From: Rutpela maculata
Taxonomy: Eukaryota > Arthropoda > Insecta > Coleoptera > Cerambycidae
DNA: 64,000 nucleotides
Direction of reading: 5' to 3'
Assembly (NCBI GenBank): GCA_936432065.2
Contig: OW386285.2
Location: forward strand, 260,594,317 to 260,658,316
The notes beneath the pieces were generated by a model that ran no database searches, was not told the origin of the DNA, and saw nothing but the letters and a program-made list of their open reading frames with translations. Position numbers and translations under genes: made by a program. Below, piece by piece: positions 59,986 through 64,000 of this stretch (its first letter is position 1; every line of letters begins with the position of its first letter).

Positions 59986-61910
59986 CTAAAAGTAGAAATA
60001 TATTCATTATATTTTAAACATCATTTTTAAGAACACGAGGATTTTTATAAAATCAACTATTCATTATTGACTTCACAATCCATTAATAAGTTATATTTCA
60101 AGTAGCGACCGTATGGAACTATACTCGATCGCATATCAGAACGAAACATAGTTAAATCAATAACAGCGGAATACGAACACTATGGCTAAAATTGCATCTA
60201 CATGAACGAATATCCAAATCATATTTATATAGAAAGGGATCAGCATTTTGACAAAAATTTGATATGCTTTTCTTTACCCCAAAAACTTCGAGCACACCAC
60301 CGCCATGAGTAGATTTTAGTTTATTACATATGTCATTCTCAATCAGACTTTTGTTTATGCTATTCGAAAATTCAAACCATTCTCTATTTAACTGCATCAG
60401 TGTGCAAATTCTGAGAGGGCCAGGAATATACTGCCGACTGAATTTGTGCGAGAAATCCTGCTAGTCACGAATTAAGGCATACAAATTTTTCCGACAGAGA
60501 ATAACATATGCAAATAAATAACAAAACTACCCTTTCACGGTAGTGTTCCCAGAATTTATGGTGGCATAGACAAAAGCACACCAAGTTTTTGTCGAATTAC
60601 TGATATCCCTCTATCTATATATAATTTGGATATTCATTCACATAAAGAAAAAGAAATCCAACAGGAAGTAACCTACTTTTCTGCAATTTTGACCACAGTA
60701 GTTTAAAAAATCTCAGACAAAATGTTTCCACTGGGTGTGGCATTTAACTTGAGACAGCCATATATCTCAAAAAAGGTGTATTTTAGAAGAAAATGTTTCA
60801 AATAGAGGTTGTTTGCTGTCAAGGGAGAAACAAAATGGCCTTATCATTTTTTAATCTTGACCACATCTTGAAGGTCATTGCGGGGTCAGCTTTGTTTTTC
60901 CAAATGGGAACCTATATTTTTTTCTACAGAAAAAATGACCAGCGTTTACCTGCAACTTTTATGGTGGATGAAACAATAAAAACTCTTTAAAGCAACTGTT
61001 CCTTACTTCCTCTTTTTTTTTTGTACATAGTCAATAGCCTAATCCTGATATGTAAGATATGGTCCCATGCGGTCGCCGCATTGCCTGCGATAACTGACAG
61101 AAGTTGAAATCAGATCAAAGTCATTTAAATACAAAGATATATATTATCACAAGATTGGTGAACTAACAAGTGGTCATTTTAATTTTAACCAAAAAATTAG
61201 AAACTTTTGTGTGCAAAGCAAAGATAAGAGTGTCAAAACGGCTAATAGTATATTGAAAACTAGTGCAAAAAGGGTCGCTTACCAGTACACTTTTTGCACC
61301 AGTTTTACACGCTATTTTTTCTTTGATATTTTTAACATGAAAAACTTTTTTAATGCAAATTTAACATCACAAAATTTATTTAACTCGGCCTTCTTTCTTA
61401 TTTCAATCAATTTGCTGTATGTATATGGGTACTGTATTGTTCTGTTTCTTGGAAATGATATATTTAAGGCACTACAGTGAAGTGAATTCAAATACCTCAA
61501 ACCATACTTTCTTCAAATAATCGCAATCAAATATTGGTATAATGGTGTACCAATAATTTAAATATAATTAATTATTTCAATAAAAGTTTTAAAAACTGTT
61601 TCTTTCGAGAGGTCAACTGCTGAGAAGAAAGAATTTCTCCTGGAGGAGCTTCTGATGTTATACTAAAGATGAACTACGCCAAAAATGAAGGGTCACTCAT
61701 CTGGTACACAAATCCAAGATCCCATCCATCTTTCGAGTATAAATTTATGCTATAGATCTATGTGCCCAAGAATACATAAACAAAGGCATTAGGAGACAAA
61801 AGGTCTTTATGCTTTTAGGCAGTATTAAAGGTTCTTAGGTCTTATCTAGATTAAGACGACACAATGCTGGATTCAAAAAATATCGAAATTTTCGAGTGTG
61901 GCACATTGCC
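59986..61910. other. Intron/upstream region, no assigned gene
   Basis: Upstream of the first recognised ATRX exon. A minus-strand ORF at 60152-60397 (81 codons, NREWFEFSNSINKSLIEND) and a plus-strand ORF at 60793-60990 show no known motif and no supporting splice or repeat context. No further ATRX exon could be recognised here. 60690-61000 contains phrases such as TATATCTCAAAAAAGGTG seen in other unnamed repeats. Confidence 0.35.
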
Positions 61911-62145
61911 AAACTAGCACAATTAGTTGCTGGAATGTAGCGACGACTACTGTAGGCACTTTAAAGTGTTTTGCCACTAGTCACAGGAGCATAATAAGAA
62001 CATTCTCATTAAGTGTGTTCTACCAAAATGAGGAATAATATTTGGATGATCTCACTGTTCCGGTCACTTTCTGGGACCTGTCCCTCTACGTTCTAATGAC
62101 GTTGTGGTTACGTAGCGGCGACGTTGTGGCAATATGGTCCACAAA
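61911..62145. mobile_element. Second copy of the TCCCAACTAGCAC element, left part
   Basis: Matches 41232-41460: CAAACTAGCACAATTAGTTG, TAGTCACA(A/G)GAGCATAA, CTACCAAAATG(G/A)GGAATA and GTTGTGGTTA(T/C)GTAGCGG. The terminus is mutated (GCCAAACTAGCAC). Interrupted at about 62145 by a LINE tail. Supports the family status of the 4-kb element. Confidence 0.8.
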
Positions 62146-62454
62146 ATATATAAAATATAAATTTTTAGTCAGTAAGTGTTTCTACACTATTAATGAGTTC
62201 ACAGAGGCACTAACCGGCTTAGATATACTATGAGCCATCATATTTTCATTTTACTCTTATTAATTTGTTACCCAATCATTTTATGTCGTAAGTTTTAAAA
62301 AATGTTAGTCTGAATGTAATATTTTTTATCCTATGTTGTACTTCATATTTTAATCTGTGTATTTTTTATACCCATGTACTGTTGACTTGTCTTATCCACT
62401 GTAACCAGTGGCCCAAAAGATTAATAAATTTTGATTTGATTTGATAACAGCACA
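62146..62454 (+). mobile_element. LINE 3' end inserted in the DNA element
   Basis: The coding end FLVSKCFYTINEFTEALTGL (stop near 62233) resembles the last residues of CR1/Jockey ORF2 (K-LLSKCFY-INEF). The 3' UTR ends AAAGATTAATAAATTTTGAT followed by TTGAT repeats. Upstream ORF2 is absent. Confidence 0.75.
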
Positions 62455-62730
62455 GAAAAATACGACACTAGATGCTAAAAGCGATTTTTTTATTGTTTTT
62501 TGGAATTTGAAACAAATTTTTATCCATTAATTTATTATATTTGATGCAGAAACGGCGATATATTAAATTTTTAAGTCAATTGTGAAGTTACGGTTTATGT
62601 TGTGTAAAATGGCGCATTATAAAAAAAATCACTTTGAGGTCATTTTCCCTTAGAAATGCGACTTGAAAATAATTGCTACTCAACAATAGTGACAGGAACT
62701 ATAAATACGTAACATTAAAGTCTCAGCAAA
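62455..62730. mobile_element. Second copy of the TCCCAACTAGCAC element, middle part
   Basis: Matches 41785-42035 and then 43284-43330: TTTTTATCCATTAATTTATT, ATATTTG(A/G)TGCAGAAA, GTGAAGTTA(C/T)GGTTTATG-like, then AATAATTGCTACTCAACAATAGTGACAGG minus its middle. Reads uninterrupted across the site where the THAP element sits in the other copy. Confidence 0.82.
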
Positions 62731-64000
62731 GTTGTGACTATCATGCCGCCCTCCTTAGCAGGTGAAACTATTCCATTTGCGGGGGAAGTGAAATACTTAG
62801 AGGTTACCCTAGGTAAATCACTCAACTGGAACTCCCATCTGGAAAAGGTAATTCACAAAGCAAGACTCTCCTTGTGGACATGTCGTAGAATTCGTGGAAA
62901 AACCTGGGGCATAGGTCCTCAACAAATAGATTGGATATACATTAAGGTCATAAGACCAATGGCAGCGTATGCCTCTATAGTTTGGTGGTCGAAAGGGCTA
63001 CAAAAAACGACAAAAGCCAAACTCTCTGGTGTACAGAGACAAGCATGCCTGGCGATAACTGATGCAATAAGTACCACACCGTTAGCCCCTCTGGAAATCC
63101 TCCTGGATCTACCCCCTCTCTACATCTATTTGGAGAGAGAGGCCAGGTGGGCAACGTACAGACTTCAACAAGCGACAACTAATATGCCGCAAGCTAGCAT
63201 CATGGAAAGCAACAGGCTGTCAGCTGACATGGAGTGTCACGAAATCCTAGAAATGCTTTCAGATGTGATCTACAACCGCAACCAACTATGAACTGCCTTT
63301 TACCGTGTCCTGCTTCTTGGAAGAGACGAATGGGATCGGAGTAAAACCGATATACAAAGAGCAGACATATGTTGGTCGACAGACGGCTCCAAAACCCCTG
63401 AGGGAGTTGGAGCTGGGACATACAGTCGCCATACAAAGGTAAGAATTACTTTGAACCTGGGTAATTATGCGATTGTCTTTCAGGCAAAAGTTCATGCCAT
63501 TGAACTGTGTACAAGGAGGCTTGAACAGATGCAGCCGCCTAGACACAGATCAATAAGAATCTTTTCAGCAGCCAAGCAGCTCTCAAAGCTCTTGGCTCAC
63601 ATCGTTGCAATTCCAAATTGGTCTGGAACTGGTAAAGGCTCTAACCCAATTGGGTAGATACAACAAATTAACTCTGGTCTGGATATCGGGCCACTCTGGC
63701 ATGGAGTGGCCCGACTCCTTAGCCAAGGAAGGTGCGGTATCAAAATTCATCCGACCGGAACCAGTGCTTGGCATATCGGCAAGCACTGCGAAAACAACCA
63801 TCTTGGCCTGGACCGAGAGGAAAATCCTCCAGTACTGGCAAGAACTACCAGGATTAGTTCATTCAAAGGAGTTTATTACATATCCTCTGAAATCAAGAAC
63901 TAAAAAACTATTAGAGTTAAATAGTTCACACCTAAGAACTCTAGTGGGCCTATATACTGGGCACTGCAGACTAAATCACCACATACACAGACTCGGAATA
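62731..64000 (+). pseudogene. LINE ORF2 (I/R1/Loa-like) thumb and RNase H, runs off right edge
   Basis: 62734-63291 encodes the post-RT region: PFAGEVKYLEVTLGKSLNWN, ACRRIRGKTWG-type segment with YIKVIRPMAAYASIVWW, and RQACLAITDAISTTPLAPLE. After a stop, a frame starting near 63300 has DICWSTDGSKTPEGVGAGTY (first RNase H Asp), then frame changes to AIELCTRRLEQM, LTLVWISGHSGMEW and ADSLAKEG-like residues. RNase H after RT is a trait of I, R1 and Loa-type LINEs. Several frameshifts, no 5' RT core. The sequence is more GC-rich than its neighbours, suggesting recent arrival. Confidence 0.88.

Noticed and set aside
60152..60397. Upstream ATRX exon or separate gene
   Set aside because: No ATRX-like residues, no matching phase or splice boundaries, no known domain.

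Overview
The window is animal nuclear DNA, almost certainly from an insect. It is strongly AT-rich and intron-rich. It is packed with animal-type transposons: LINEs with zinc-knuckle ORF1, a BEL/Pao element, Tc1 and hAT relatives, and foldback elements. It carries one recognisable cellular gene. The species cannot be read from the sequence.

The gene is the chromatin remodeller ATRX (XNP in flies), on the minus strand. Seven coding exons lie at 59985-59830, 53610-53529, 53466-53374, 32908-32663, 17943-17625, 15477-14728 and 6797-5740. All exons are bounded by AG/GT sites and every junction keeps the reading frame, giving about 901 codons. They cover the charged linker, both RecA-like lobes of the SNF2 motor and the ATRX-type C-terminal extension. 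The N-terminus lies beyond the right edge and the last C-terminal exon(s) beyond the left edge. Introns within the window run from 62 bp to about 20.5 kb, so nearly everything else here is intronic transposon sequence.

Layout of the non-genic part, left to right. 0.7-5.7 kb holds small DNA transposons: a hAT MITE, a TTAA-flanked element and foldbacks. 7.0-12.9 kb is a five-layer nest: a LINE is split by a Tc1 transposon, which is split by a 3.2 kb insertion, which holds a hAT element and a Harbinger-like MITE, and the hAT element holds a Tc1-type MITE. 13.4-17.1 kb has a foldback and another hAT element. 18.8-20.7 kb has hairpins followed by a 121-bp satellite array. 21.6-24.2 kb is a 5'-truncated LINE with a 14-bp target duplication. 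25.0-30.2 kb is a BEL/Pao element in two complementary halves facing opposite ways. 33.7-38.8 kb has large foldbacks. 39.1-50.1 kb is a second nest: a foldback is split by a LINE, which is split by a roughly 4 kb DNA element, which is split by an element carrying a THAP-domain exon. 50.2-52.9 kb is an antisense LINE. 54-59.3 kb has a foldback, another LINE broken by two hAT MITEs, and a further hAT element. 61.9-64 kb has a second copy of the 4 kb DNA-element family and the 3' part of a LINE whose ORF2 contains RNase H.

The most notable features are the datable nests, the number of long inverted repeats that would be transcribed inside ATRX pre-mRNA, the inverted BEL element, a THAP-bearing transposon, a satellite whose monomer seems to have shortened by slippage, and an unassigned 116-codon ORF at 30.3-30.6 kb. 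I found no bacterial-type features, CRISPR array, rRNA gene or convincing intact tRNA.
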